From: Verrucomicrobiia bacterium DG1235
GTDB lineage: Bacteria > Verrucomicrobiota > Verrucomicrobiia > Opitutales > Opitutaceae
NCBI GenBank assembly: GCA_000155695.1
Contig: DS990592.1
Location: forward strand, 3,333,973 to 3,397,972
DNA length: 64,000 bases
Reading direction: 5' to 3'
Every line of letters starts with the position of its first letter. Position 1 is the stretch's first letter. Positions 14,436-24,600 of the stretch are shown in pieces. The position numbers and the translations under genes were made by a program. The notes under the pieces are model-generated. The model searched no databases. It was not told where the DNA came from and worked only from the letters and a program-made list of their open reading frames with translations.

Positions 14436-16880
14436 ATGAACCTATTTCGCGACGTCAAATTCGGACTGCGCCTGCTGCGCAAAAACAAATGGATCAGCAT
14501 TGCGGCCCTCGTTTCCCTAGGCCTTTGCATTGGCGGAAACGCAGCGATCTTCACCATGCTAAACGGACTCATCCTTCGCCCGCTTCCCTTTCATGAATCC
14601 GATAAAATCGTAGAAATATACAACACCTATCCAGAGGGTGGACTCGACAAGGCAGCAAGCAACATTCCGCTCTATATAGACTATCACGATAATACTGACG
14701 CCTTCAGCGATCTCGCGCTGATCGGTGGTTTCTCGGGAACGATTATAGAGAGCGACACCCCCGAACGAATAGGCGGGATGCGCGTGACCTCGGGTTTCTT
14801 CGACGTCTTTCGCGTTACTCCCGAGTTGGGAAGCTTCATCGCGGAAGAGAACATGATCTCGGAACAACATCGGGTGATCGTCCTCGCATACAACTACTGG
14901 CGCGAGCGATACGCCTCCGCTCCCGATGTAGTGGGAGAATCCATACAAATCGACGGAGAGCCCTTCGAGATTCTTGGCGTGGCTCCCCGCTCACTGGAAG
15001 CTCTCTACCCGAACGTCCGGATCTACACTGCCTACGCCTGGACCCCCGAACAAGCGGAAAACTTCCCGCGACACTTGAACAACTCACAACTGCTCGGACG
15101 GCTGAATAACAACATCTCGATCCTAAACGCCCAGCAGCAAGTCGATGCGAGAGACGAGATCTTCTACGAAGCAACCCCACAGATTCAGGACTTCCTAAAT
15201 CGCACGGGGCACAAATCTGTCGTCTCCGAGCATCAAGCGGAGCGAGTCAAAAGCGTCTCGTCCGTGCTCTACCTCCTGCAGATCGGAGCCCTTTTCGTGC
15301 TGGCAATTGGCTGCGTGAACATCGCAAACCTCCTCCTCATCCGATCAAACGCCCGCGAGTCGGAATTCGCCATTCGCTGCGCGATCGGGGCCAGACCCAC
15401 TGCCATTGCCCGCCAGCTGCTCATCGAAAGCGTGCTCCTATCGATGGGAGGCGCTCTATGCGGAGGATTCCTGGCATTTCTTGGTATCCGACTCATCAAT
15501 ACCTATGCCATGGATATGCTACCGCCCATACAACCACTCGCGCTGGATGTCCCTACCATGCTCTTCGCCCTCGGCCTCTCGGTCGCTGCAGGCGTAATCG
15601 TAGGATCCGTCCCCGCCCTACGCGTCTTCCGGCTCAGGCTGACAGCAGGGCTGAACCAAAACTCCCGCAGCGCATCCGCTAGCCGCGCCGCCAAGTTCAC
15701 CAGCTCCGCCCTTGCTTGTGGACAAATCACACTCGCAGCCATGCTCCTCATCGGGACCGGCCTGCTCCTTCTCAGTTTCTCCAAGATCCTCTCGCGCGAC
15801 CTTGGCTTCGATCCGGAAAACATCACTACGCTCCAGCTATCGCTCTCGGGGGCGGACTATAGCGATCAAGAAAACGTGCACGCCTTCCAAAAACGATTGC
15901 TCGATGGCATTCGCGCCTTGCCGGGAGTGGACAAGGCCAGCATCGCAGCCCATGTTCCGATCGTAACAGGCTACCCCTACAACACCTTCAATATTTTCGG
16001 ATACCAGATGGCCGAAGGCGAGGACCAGCTTGCCGCCCTTCACACATGGGTCGCGCCCGATTACTTCGAATCGCTCGGCATTCGCATCATACAAGGCGAA
16101 GCCTTCAGCTTTACCGATAGAGAAACCGGCCGACGGAGCATGGTCATCGATAAAGTTCTAGCAGACCGCTACTACCCGGACGAAAACCCGATCGGACGGC
16201 GACTCGGATTCGTGGGATCAAATACGCCAGAGGAGGACTGGCCTACCGTCATCGGCGTTGCGGAAAAAGTTCAACATACCGCGATCGACGGTATCCAGGG
16301 CGCTCCCTTCATGTACGAAAACATTTACCAAGGCGCGTTTCGCAATTTTCGCGTATTCATAAAAAGCGGACGCGATAGCAGCTCGCTCTTGCCCGAGGTT
16401 CGTGAAACGCTTCGAGAGATCGATTCTGCCATTCCGATTATCTATTTCGGTTCTCTAGCGGAAAGCATCGACAACTCCCTAGACAACAAACGCGCCGTCA
16501 TGCTCCTGCTCGGCATTTTCGCTGGCATAGCGGTCACCCTATCAGCCGTGGGCATCTACGGCGTGCTCGCCTACCGCGTCTCGCAACAAAGCAGAGAGAT
16601 CGGCACCCGCGCCGCAATTGGCGCGAGCCGACAGCAAATCCTCACCTATTTCATCACCCGCGGTCTGATCCGAACCACCATAGGCATCGGCATCGCCCTC
16701 GTCAGCGCTTCGCTCTTAGGCCGACTAATGTCCTCAATGCTCTTCGACGTAGAACCGAACAACCTCGCCGTCTATGCCAGCGCCGCATCCCTCCTCTTCG
16801 TCGTATCCATGCTAGCGAGTTTCATCCCCGCCCTAAAAGCGTCCCGTATCCAACCGATGGAGGCGCTCAGAATCGAGTAA
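14436..16880 (+). CDS. ADOP-family ABC transporter permease (MacB/FtsX type)
   Basis: An 814-residue inner-membrane protein with the duplicated MacB_PCD-FtsX layout of the ADOP (acidobacterial duplicated orphan permease) family. It has a first membrane helix near residues 20-45 (ISIAALVSLGLCIGGNAAIF), a periplasmic domain up to about 265, three helices at about 275-400, a second periplasmic domain (from about 440), and three C-terminal helices ending FIPALKASRIQPMEALRIE. MacB-type permeases use ATP for mechanotransmission across the envelope instead of classical transport. No ATPase gene is adjacent, as is usual for this orphan family. It converges on a second ADOP gene. Confidence 0.9.
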   Translation: MNLFRDVKFGLRLLRKNKWISIAALVSLGLCIGGNAAIFTMLNGLILRPLPFHESDKIVEIYNTYPEGGLDKAASNIPLYIDYHDNTDAFSDLALIGGFSGTIIESDTPERIGGMRVTSGFFDVFRVTPELGSFIAEENMISEQHRVIVLAYNYWRERYASAPDVVGESIQIDGEPFEILGVAPRSLEALYPNVRIYTAYAWTPEQAENFPRHLNNSQLLGRLNNNISILNAQQQVDARDEIFYEATPQIQDFLNRTGHKSVVSEHQAERVKSVSSVLYLLQIGALFVLAIGCVNIANLLLIRSNARESEFAIRCAIGARPTAIARQLLIESVLLSMGGALCGGFLAFLGIRLINTYAMDMLPPIQPLALDVPTMLFALGLSVAAGVIVGSVPALRVFRLRLTAGLNQNSRSASASRAAKFTSSALACGQITLAAMLLIGTGLLLLSFSKILSRDLGFDPENITTLQLSLSGADYSDQENVHAFQKRLLDGIRALPGVDKASIAAHVPIVTGYPYNTFNIFGYQMAEGEDQLAALHTWVAPDYFESLGIRIIQGEAFSFTDRETGRRSMVIDKVLADRYYPDENPIGRRLGFVGSNTPEEDWPTVIGVAEKVQHTAIDGIQGAPFMYENIYQGAFRNFRVFIKSGRDSSSLLPEVRETLREIDSAIPIIYFGSLAESIDNSLDNKRAVMLLLGIFAGIAVTLSAVGIYGVLAYRVSQQSREIGTRAAIGASRQQILTYFITRGLIRTTIGIGIALVSASLLGRLMSSMLFDVEPNNLAVYASAASLLFVVSMLASFIPALKASRIQPMEALRIE

Positions 16881-16944
16881 AGTCGGAATCTTCAAAACGG
16901 AGGTTGCGAGAGCCCGAAAAGCGCCAACCGAATCTGTTTCAACG

Positions 16945-19332
16945 TCATGCCTCCCGCAAGTTCTCAACCGGATCCCGCCGCGCTGCCTGCAGCGCTGGTC
17001 CAATCATAGAAACCAAGGCGACCGTGGCGAGTACCACAACTACAGTCACCAACGGAGCGGGGTCGAATCGTTCGACTGCGAATAGCAGCTCCGAGAACTT
17101 CCCGAATAATACCAGCACCGCTACCAAGCCCAAGGCCACGCCCCAAACCACCGGCACGCCACACTCGCGCATCGTCCAGGAAAGAATCCGTCTGCCGTCC
17201 GCGCCGATCGCCATCCGAATTCCGATCTCGTTCCGATGATCCTTCACGAGGTGGTACATCAAGGCGAACAAGCCATAACCCGCGATCGCCAAGGCCAGCA
17301 CCGCCACGTAGCCCGCCACCAACGCCGACAGCTTAAACACCGAGAACGTTTCACCAAAGCTCTCCTCTATCGTCGCAAACTCCACCACCGGCAGCTTTAG
17401 GGGGCCTTCGCCGAGCATCCTCGCGATCTCCTCGCGCACCAGCTCCGGATTTCCCTCGGTCTTGATATGAAAAACCATATCCGGCGGCGCGAACCCGACA
17501 AAAATTTGCGGCTTTATATCAAGCCCGAGCTCCTGCTCGAAGTTCGAGCAGACCCCCACCACATCCACAACCGGACCGTCCCTCCAAGGCTTAAACGCTC
17601 TTCCGATCGCCACCCCGCCCGGCCAGTACCGATCCACAAAGGCCTCGTTCACGATGACCTTCGACATCGGATAATTCATATCCTCGAATATCAAATCCCT
17701 TCCCTCCAAAAGCTCGACTCCAAGCGCCTTGAAATAGTCAGGTCCAGCGTACTGCAGACGCACCTCGCACTTGTCCGGCTCGACTCGAAAATCATAGCCA
17801 TCGATCTCAATCTTACTGACCTTTATATGCCGCAGCGGCTGCAAGGTCGCCATCCCTACCGTCTTCACTTGCGGAAGCGCGTCGAGGCGACTCTTGATCC
17901 TCCTGTATTCAGGAATCGTATACTGCGGATCGTCGTATTGCCGCCCCAAGGGCTTGTAGTTTACCGCCAGCAACAAAAGCTCTTCCGACTCGAAACCGTG
18001 GTCGATATTATGAGCGTTTCGTAGCGAATCTATAAACCACCCGCAAACGCATACGATCACCACCGATAGCGCCACCTGAAATCCCACGAACACCTTTCTT
18101 CCGAAAAACTGCTTCGTCCCGCGCGTCCCCATGCGCAGCTCTCGGTTGAGGTCGATTCGCCACACGTCCAGCCAACCACCGACACTGATAAAAAGGCCGC
18201 ACAGGACAGGTGTCACCAGCAAGGCCCAGACCACCCACGCATTGCCCAGCAAGCTCAACTCGCTCACCTCTCCCGTACCCGGAATCTCACTACGAAACGC
18301 CTTGATCAACCCTACCGCTATAGCAACCCCTAGCCCCCATCCTAAGTAGCTCAGTAGAACGTTTTCGAAAAACACCCTTCGCAAAACCCAGTTCCGCTTC
18401 GCCCCGATCGCCAGGAAAACCGAATACTCGTGAAGGCGAGACTTCACCCGAGCCGAGACCAAATTGGTCACGTTAAACAACGCAATCAACAGCAGCAGCG
18501 AAATCAACGCGAATATCAACAGCGTCGTCTTTGCCACCACAGCCCGAGTCCCACTCTGATTCGCCTCCACTCCCGACAACAACTCAAAAATTACCTCGGG
18601 ACCATCGTTCGGATTCTCCTCCCGAATCCTCGCTCCCAGTTGCTGCAGCTCCTCGACTCCCTGCCCAACACTCACCCCCTCCTTCAGAAGTCCCCACGTT
18701 ACGTACATCGGCCAATTCCGCAGCGTAAGCTGCCACCGATCGAGAATATGCTCACTCGCTATCCAGAAGTCCTGACGCGATAGGTTGTCCAATCCCACAA
18801 ACGACGCCGGCGCCACGCCCGCCACCACAAACGGCACCCCGTTCAACGAAATCGAATTCCCGAGCGCCGACACGTCCGCATCAAACTCTCTCCGCCAAAA
18901 CGCTTCGCTCACTATGACCGCCCGATCCGAAGACGCCTCGAAATCTTCCGCCCCGATAAATCTCCCCACCACGGGCTTCAGACCCAAAGTTGAAAAGAAG
19001 TTTCCCGAGACCGACGCTCCGCTCAAAACCTTCGCCCCTTCCCCATCGCCCACCAAATAGTCCTCCAAGTGCATGTAGTGGATAAGCGACTCAAAACTCT
19101 CGTTCTCCCTTACCAGCGTCTGGTAGACCGGATAGCTAACACCGCCATCTGGAGCGGGAGTCCTCAAGCGTACAAAGCGAGCAGGATCCTCAACCGGCGT
19201 TGTCTTGAGCAAGACTGTATAGAGCACGAAAAATGATACAAGCAAGGCGCTGCTCGCCAACGCTAACATCACAACAATCGACAAACTCTCGGACAAAGAA
19301 GATCTAACTTTTCTTAGTATATACATAGGCAA
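16945..19332 (-). CDS. ADOP-family ABC transporter permease, second copy
   Basis: A 795-residue paralogue of the preceding gene type with the same layout: first helix near 15-40 (SIVVMLALASSALLVSFF), periplasmic domain, helix trio from about 265 (LLIFALISLLLLIALFNVTN), second periplasmic domain, and C-terminal trio ending GPALQAARRDPVENLREA. It diverges enough from the 14436 gene that this is not a recent duplication. The two genes are convergent with 64 bp between their stops and no clear terminator. A short piece of this gene (18373-18455) is duplicated at 19695-19778. Confidence 0.9.
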   Translation of the reverse strand: MPMYILRKVRSSLSESLSIVVMLALASSALLVSFFVLYTVLLKTTPVEDPARFVRLRTPAPDGGVSYPVYQTLVRENESFESLIHYMHLEDYLVGDGEGAKVLSGASVSGNFFSTLGLKPVVGRFIGAEDFEASSDRAVIVSEAFWRREFDADVSALGNSISLNGVPFVVAGVAPASFVGLDNLSRQDFWIASEHILDRWQLTLRNWPMYVTWGLLKEGVSVGQGVEELQQLGARIREENPNDGPEVIFELLSGVEANQSGTRAVVAKTTLLIFALISLLLLIALFNVTNLVSARVKSRLHEYSVFLAIGAKRNWVLRRVFFENVLLSYLGWGLGVAIAVGLIKAFRSEIPGTGEVSELSLLGNAWVVWALLVTPVLCGLFISVGGWLDVWRIDLNRELRMGTRGTKQFFGRKVFVGFQVALSVVIVCVCGWFIDSLRNAHNIDHGFESEELLLLAVNYKPLGRQYDDPQYTIPEYRRIKSRLDALPQVKTVGMATLQPLRHIKVSKIEIDGYDFRVEPDKCEVRLQYAGPDYFKALGVELLEGRDLIFEDMNYPMSKVIVNEAFVDRYWPGGVAIGRAFKPWRDGPVVDVVGVCSNFEQELGLDIKPQIFVGFAPPDMVFHIKTEGNPELVREEIARMLGEGPLKLPVVEFATIEESFGETFSVFKLSALVAGYVAVLALAIAGYGLFALMYHLVKDHRNEIGIRMAIGADGRRILSWTMRECGVPVVWGVALGLVAVLVLFGKFSELLFAVERFDPAPLVTVVVVLATVALVSMIGPALQAARRDPVENLREA

Positions 19333-19607
19333 CGTGCAGGCGCTCCAAACTCGGACACGTGCCCACCAGCCATGATCCCATAAGCTCTAGACCAAAGAGG
19401 AACCAACAGACTAAAAGGAGAGGCGCAATCAAGAGAGGAATACAGGATTCAAGGGATACATATACAAATCACCCACGTCAGCCCTCCGCAAGCAATAGCT
19501 TAATTAAGTTTACGTATTCCAATTCGCAGTCTCTACCTCAAGAGATCCCATTTTATTCACTCCCCTGCACCCCCTCTCCCACTTCCAATTCTAAGCACCA
19601 GTGATTA

Positions 19608-19629
19608 TCAGAACCACCAGTGGTTCTGA
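19608..19629. promoter_or_regulatory. Operator-like palindrome upstream of the second ADOP gene
   Basis: TCAGAACCAC-CA-GTGGTTCTGA, 10-bp perfect arms with a 2-bp spacer. It is 276 bp upstream of the start at 19332 and 133 bp past the end of the giant-protein operon. No T-tract follows, so it is unlikely to be a terminator. The rest of 19333-19694 holds no gene. Confidence 0.4.
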
Positions 19630-19694
19630 ACTTTACTCAACTACAAGTTTCTAACGACCTCCCAGCTACATCCTAGCAAATCTTCCCCGCTCTA

Positions 19695-19778
19695 AAACCC
19701 CTCGTAAAACCCAGTTCCGCTTCGCCCCGATCGCCAAACAAGCAGAATACTCGTGAAGCCGCTACTTCAACCGGGCTC
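19695..19778 (-). pseudogene. Duplicated fragment of the ADOP permease gene
   Basis: Closely matches 18373-18455 in the same orientation, including CAGTTCCGCTTCGCCCCGAT. Read on the minus strand it gives ARLK-stop-RLHEYSACLAIGAKRNW where the intact permease has ARVKSRLHEYSVFLAIGAKRNW. The Ser codon has become the TAG that ends the neighbouring 164-residue-frame gene, so the last residues of that gene come from this fragment. Confidence 0.75.
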
Positions 19779-20223
19779 GAAAAAACAACGAGTCCGGAAT
19801 CTCCCCTTCGCTCACCCGCCAGCCCTTTCCTTCCGGCTGGAAAATCCCCCCTGCCTCCACCACACTCCAATTCACGGCCTCCAGATCTTCAGAGAAAACC
19901 AGCTCCCAGCGCTCCTCGGAAAACTCGATGTACAAGTCGCCCTCGCCAAGCCAGCGATAAAGCACCTTCACCGCCCCTATATCGATAGGCGCCACCTCCC
20001 CATCCCTTCGCAAAAGCGAAAACAGCTCGTTCAGAGAAACGGATACCGTCCCGTCCTGCCCTTGCACCAGCCCTCCGCTGTTCGGGACAAACGCATCCAC
20101 CACCTCGAAACGGCCAAACGACGACATGCCTGCCCCAGCGACGAAGCCGCCCGCGTGCTCGATGTCCTCCGCCATTAGCTGGCAACAGAAAACGACAAGA
20201 CCGATCCCGCTAAAGCGCCTCAT
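19762..20223 (-). CDS. Small exported protein, last gene of the giant-protein operon
   Basis: About 153 residues with a signal peptide (RRFSGIGLVVFCCQLMA). I do not recognise the family. The mature part alternates short beta-prone stretches with Gly (GGFVAGAGMSSFGRFEVVDAF), and the C-terminus reads like a value-reporting module found in Verrucomicrobiota secreted proteins (YIEFSEERWELVFSEDLEAVNW). The start is at 20223, preceded by AAAGGAG, and overlaps the end of the MORN gene by 14 bp, so the two are coupled. The final ARLK and the stop are encoded by an ADOP permease fragment, so the original C-terminus may have been replaced. Confidence 0.7.
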   Translation of the reverse strand: MRRFSGIGLVVFCCQLMAEDIEHAGGFVAGAGMSSFGRFEVVDAFVPNSGGLVQGQDGTVSVSLNELFSLLRRDGEVAPIDIGAVKVLYRWLGEGDLYIEFSEERWELVFSEDLEAVNWSVVEAGGIFQPEGKGWRVSEGEIPDSLFFRARLK

Positions 20224-20755
20224 CCTTAAACTCCTTTCGGGAAATTTCCTCCCCACGCTCCATCCTCACCTCTAACTTCAATCCGCCGCCCGCATACCAA
20301 GAGCGCGATAAACCATGCGGCACCCCTGCCTCTAGGCTTAACTCGCTCAACAGCTGCCCATTTTCACTCCACCTGCGAAACGTTCCCTCAAACCGCCCCT
20401 CGGCGATCCGCCCTTCAGAACGCTTCGTTCCGTTTTCAAACCACTTCGTACGCACACCATGCGAAACGCCCATCCGAAAACCCTCGCGAACCTGCATCTG
20501 TCCATTCAGATAAAAACCCAAGGACCAACCATGCTGCTTCCCTTCCTTAAAATCTGACTGCGACTTCAAGGATCCATCCGAGTAGTATTCGACTGCTCTC
20601 CCGCTGAACGCCAAATCGCCCGTATTCTCGAAATACCTACCGTCCTCCAATCGCAGTTCGGACAATTCAACAAGCTCCCGATCCCAAGTCAGCAGCAACG
20701 CAACAGCCCCAAGCCCAACCAAGAGAAACGCACACGCTATTCTTCGAACATTCAA
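20210..20755 (-). CDS. MORN-repeat (YwqK-like) membrane-anchored or exported protein
   Basis: 181 residues. A single N-terminal hydrophobic helix (IACAFLLVGLGAVALLLTW) acts as signal or anchor. Residues 35-175 carry about five MORN_2-type repeats of the form YYSDGSLKSQSDFKEGKQHG, FYLNGQMQVREGFRMGVSHG, WFENGTKRSEGRIAEGRFEG and RWSENGQLLSELSLEAGVPHG. Such repeats form stacked beta-hairpins; a YwqK-like subset has been annotated as an antitoxin, but nothing here supports that role. It is the sixth gene of the operon, 15 bp after the thrombospondin-repeat gene. Confidence 0.85.
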   Translation of the reverse strand: MNVRRIACAFLLVGLGAVALLLTWDRELVELSELRLEDGRYFENTGDLAFSGRAVEYYSDGSLKSQSDFKEGKQHGWSLGFYLNGQMQVREGFRMGVSHGVRTKWFENGTKRSEGRIAEGRFEGTFRRWSENGQLLSELSLEAGVPHGLSRSWYAGGGLKLEVRMERGEEISRKEFKDEAL

Positions 20756-20770
20756 GATAAGCCTCCCGCT

Positions 20771-21613
20771 TTACCGTACAGATAGCCGAAACAGATTCGC
20801 CCCGCCCGCGACTCTCGGGACGAGCACACGCAACAGCTCAACCTCAGCCGCATCATAGGTCATCCGAGGCTCATCACCCTCAGCATCGCTTTCGAGCTTA
20901 AACCCTTGCTCTTGCCAATCTAACGAATCCGAACTCCCGTAAATCGTATACCGATGGTCAGCGATCGAAAGAAACTCGATCACATACGCAGAATCCGACA
21001 CGGAAACGATCTTCAAGGACAAGCCATCCAGCACGTTATAAGCGTAAGTGTTCGCCAAATACTCCTCGTAGTTGCTCAAGCCGTCGCCATCCAGATCATC
21101 CCCTGGATTCACATCATCGAGACTATCATACCGGCTCGTCTTAGCAATCAATGCCCTCTCCCACGTATCCGGAATTCCATCACCATCGCTGTCCTCCCCA
21201 AGGGTTAGATTAATAACAGTTGTTCCTCCCGCTTCTCCCAAGGCCGCCAAATCACCCGACATTTCGAACGGCAAGTAAGTCTGCGAACCTATTTGAATTT
21301 CTATTGTAAAAGGAGCGAGAGGATTCAGAGCGCTAGGCTTGTAGCTATCAGAAGTGATCCCCGCATCCATGGGAACCTCAAGACGGTAACTCGCATCAAC
21401 ATACAACGACGGCGTCAGAGGAGCTTCGATCTGAACACCGCTTACAGTCTTCAAAATCACTACTCCTTCGGCATCGATTGGATAGCCCATCTCATCCCGC
21501 ACCATCCCCTTAATCAGGTGGTGAGGGGCAGGCGGAAAAGCTAAGGCACTAGCAGTCAGGACTGTCGCAGCAGCGACACCTAGAAGGTTGCGGGAGAGAC
21601 ATGTGATTCTCAT
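20771..21613 (-). CDS. Exported protein with thrombospondin type 3 (calcium-binding) repeats
   Basis: 280 residues. Signal peptide (1-25), then a beta-rich, carboxypeptidase-regulatory-like part starting HLIKGMVRDEMGYPIDAEG. Two thrombospondin type 3 calcium-binding loops follow in the middle: DSDGDGIPDTWE (about 149-160) and NPGDDLDGDGLSNYEEYLA (about 177-195). The C-terminal part (YTIYGSSDSLDWQEQGF) resembles a module common at the end of Verrucomicrobiota secreted proteins. It probably acts outside the cell, stabilised by Ca2+. It sits 27 bp downstream of the giant gene in the same operon. Confidence 0.8.
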   Translation of the reverse strand: MRITCLSRNLLGVAAATVLTASALAFPPAPHHLIKGMVRDEMGYPIDAEGVVILKTVSGVQIEAPLTPSLYVDASYRLEVPMDAGITSDSYKPSALNPLAPFTIEIQIGSQTYLPFEMSGDLAALGEAGGTTVINLTLGEDSDGDGIPDTWERALIAKTSRYDSLDDVNPGDDLDGDGLSNYEEYLANTYAYNVLDGLSLKIVSVSDSAYVIEFLSIADHRYTIYGSSDSLDWQEQGFKLESDAEGDEPRMTYDAAEVELLRVLVPRVAGGANLFRLSVR

Positions 21614-21640
21614 AGTTCGTTTCTCGTGTTCGCTTTTGTA

Positions 21641-24600
21641 CTAGTTACCCGAATACGAGTAGGTTTCGAGGTGCAGCTTAATATCTTCCACTGTATCGAT
21701 GAATCGCGACAAACCTTCGTCTGGATCATTGAGTAGAGTCCGCCCGGGGATCACGATCTTCCAACGCGTATTCCAGACAGAACGCCCGATCAGGCGATTG
21801 TTCGTAAACTCAGATGGGAAGAGTCGGCCGCTATCGCCCGAATAGACCGACTCATCAGACACAGGGCGGAAGGCCTGGTGCTTACGCAACCCAAAGAGCG
21901 GTTCGCTCAATGAATCACTAGAGCCATAGAAGTCTTTGGACGAATGCTCGGAAGCACCGATATTAAACGGCAGCGGGATCGTCACATCTTGCACACTCCA
22001 GCCACGCAACTGGCTCTCATCCCCAAGAGGCGGCGTCCGCATAATATCGTCTCCTACAGGGATAAGATAGATGTAAGGCGTAGCTGAAAGCGTATTTTCG
22101 CCAAGGAAAGCGAGATCCGGATCACTCGGCGAATCCGCTCCCAGAGTCGCTCCACTATTCACAGTCGGATCGTCCATTCCATTGTATCCATCCAATACGA
22201 TACCAGAGGAAAAGATTTTCGTAGCGAATGAAGTCGGGCTAAAGGTGTGGTCCCCCCCAGCGAGGGCGTTCCCAAAGAAGTTATCACCATTTTTAATTCT
22301 AGTACTAAACTCGATCACGATTCCTGGCACCGGAAGGCCGTCTCCGGAATCGATCTGCATCGCATACCGTTTAACATCTGGATCAGCCAACAGATCTGGA
22401 ACCCGTCCCGCCTCAAGGACATCCCGCCACTTCTCTGCACCTTCTTCGCCCGGGAATATCCTAAAGTTCTCAGTACGCAGCGAAAAGGTCGTGCCGTACA
22501 CATCTGGATTATTAAACCCGAGTCGGCTCTTTAGGATGCTCCAATCCCCTGCCATTTCCGCCAACACACTAGACAGGCCAGGGTCGCCAGAATTGCTGCC
22601 GCCAAACTGCGGCTCACCGTCTTGCACGACACCGAGAGCTCGTGACTGGATAATTCGACTAACAAAGTCACGTCCTTCGTCCGACCCTAGCAGCCCAGTC
22701 TCATAGTCATAGGCTTGCGCAGCGAGAAACGTGTAGCGCGCCGCGAGATCGAACAAACTCTTATAGCGTTCCAACTTCTCATTTCTGAACAGACGGAACG
22801 CCGCGTTTCGTGTGCGATATCCTTGAATGACAACCGCCGACCGCTTGCGGAAAATCTCCCGTTCCGCTTGGATCATCTGTCCCTTCGCTAAGAGCGCCGA
22901 GTACTCCATCCGGGCCTTTTGCCACTCCTGCAAAGCTCTATTCAATGGGAATATCTGTCCGGTGAGATCACCGAGAGCTGCATCCACTTCATAAACAGCC
23001 TCGGTTTCAGTCAGTAGAATCTCAGCAGGAACAATATCATTGAAATAAACATCTCCAGCAAATTTATCTATAACCCCCGCAGCGATTTCACCAGCAGCAA
23101 GGTTCGCGATCTTTGCTAGGTCCAAAATCCCCAACGCCCCTATTCCTGCTGACTTAATCCCGGCCTTGGCAGAGGACAAAGTATCACCCCCATTCGCCAT
23201 TCCAAAAACGAGAGATTGAGGGACTGCAGTTAGCGCCAAATTTTCGATTCTCTCAGCTGAGTCCATTTGAGAACTCAACAAAAGGTCTATCGCCTGCATA
23301 CCAGTTCTCACCAGTCCCGCAGCAGTTTCCAGATCTCTAATCTTCTCATTATATCCCTTGATATCGGAAAGCGTCCTCACTTTAGCCATGAAAATATCGA
23401 GCTGTCGATGGAGCACATAAGTGTAGTACTTATATGATTCCAGTTCTTCGTAGGCGGCATCTCGCTTGCTCGCTATTTCGTTGATCGCGATTTGCAACTG
23501 GCCTTCATACTGTCGCGATCCAGTCCAAGCATCAGGTTTCTCTATAAACCCATTTGGCGACAGATTGTATTCCAAAACTTGCATTGCCGGTCCATCAACC
23601 TCATCGTCGGATTGCGATACGAGACGTTCATTCAATCCACTCGACGCCCAGAAACCCTCTGTCGTGTTGTCGCCTACAAAAAATTCTAGATAATAAGGAA
23701 GGTCTTCCTTTTTCTCGAAATTCGGAATGTCTATGGTATCGTCATCGACATACGTGAAGTGAACCAAGTCAGGTCCGTTGTAGCCGCTGGAGTACGTTTT
23801 TCCGGGACCTATATCGTCAGCGTATGGAGTTCCAAAGAGTTCTATCAATTGGTTCTCGTAAGCTCGTTCCTGGGCATCGATCTTCGCTTGGTATTCATTT
23901 AGCGAATCTTCCTCAGAACGCATTGTACCGGTTACATCCTTAGCCCCATTAAATGCTATCACAGCATTATTCAATGCGGTTTTCGCGCGCTCGAATATCT
24001 GCTCGAAGTGAGACGTTTCGCCGACTCCAAACCCGTTTGGATCCAGATCGAAAACGATGCTATCCTTCTCAAGTCCGAGCGGGTTAAGCCCTGCTTCCGC
24101 ATTGTCCAAACTCGCCAGAGTGTTTTCAGCGACAAAGGTCAATTCCTGCAATTCGTACACCGTTTGACGATCCACAACTTGGATACCTTCGTGAGTTGGA
24201 TCAGGGTCAAACTCTGGTAGCATAGCATTGCCAACAACCCAATTCAGGTATGTACCCTGCTGAGTTCGAGAAGCCCAATGATCAACTCCCCAATAACGAG
24301 TCGATGGCACGGTTCTACGGGTATTCGATCTACTATCCGCAAAGTGCTCCCAACCCTTTTCAGCGACGTTTTTGTAATCCTGACGCAAAGTCAGTTCCAT
24401 GGTCTGCTGACCTGCTTTTGCGATTTCAACAGCAGACGATGCAAACTTTCGCTCGTCCTGATAATCCACCGAAACCGGCACTCCCAATATATTTACCGCT
24501 TCAATCCGTGGAACCCAAGTAAAGTCATCATCCATGAAGAGCTTGAAGTAGTTTTTTATAGCCATCAGGTAATGCCCATAGGCATCTCCATGACCTTGTG

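Noticed and set aside
20210-20755. MORN protein as antitoxin of a toxin-antitoxin pair
   Set aside because: It carries an N-terminal signal or anchor and sits in an export operon; no toxin-like partner is adjacent.
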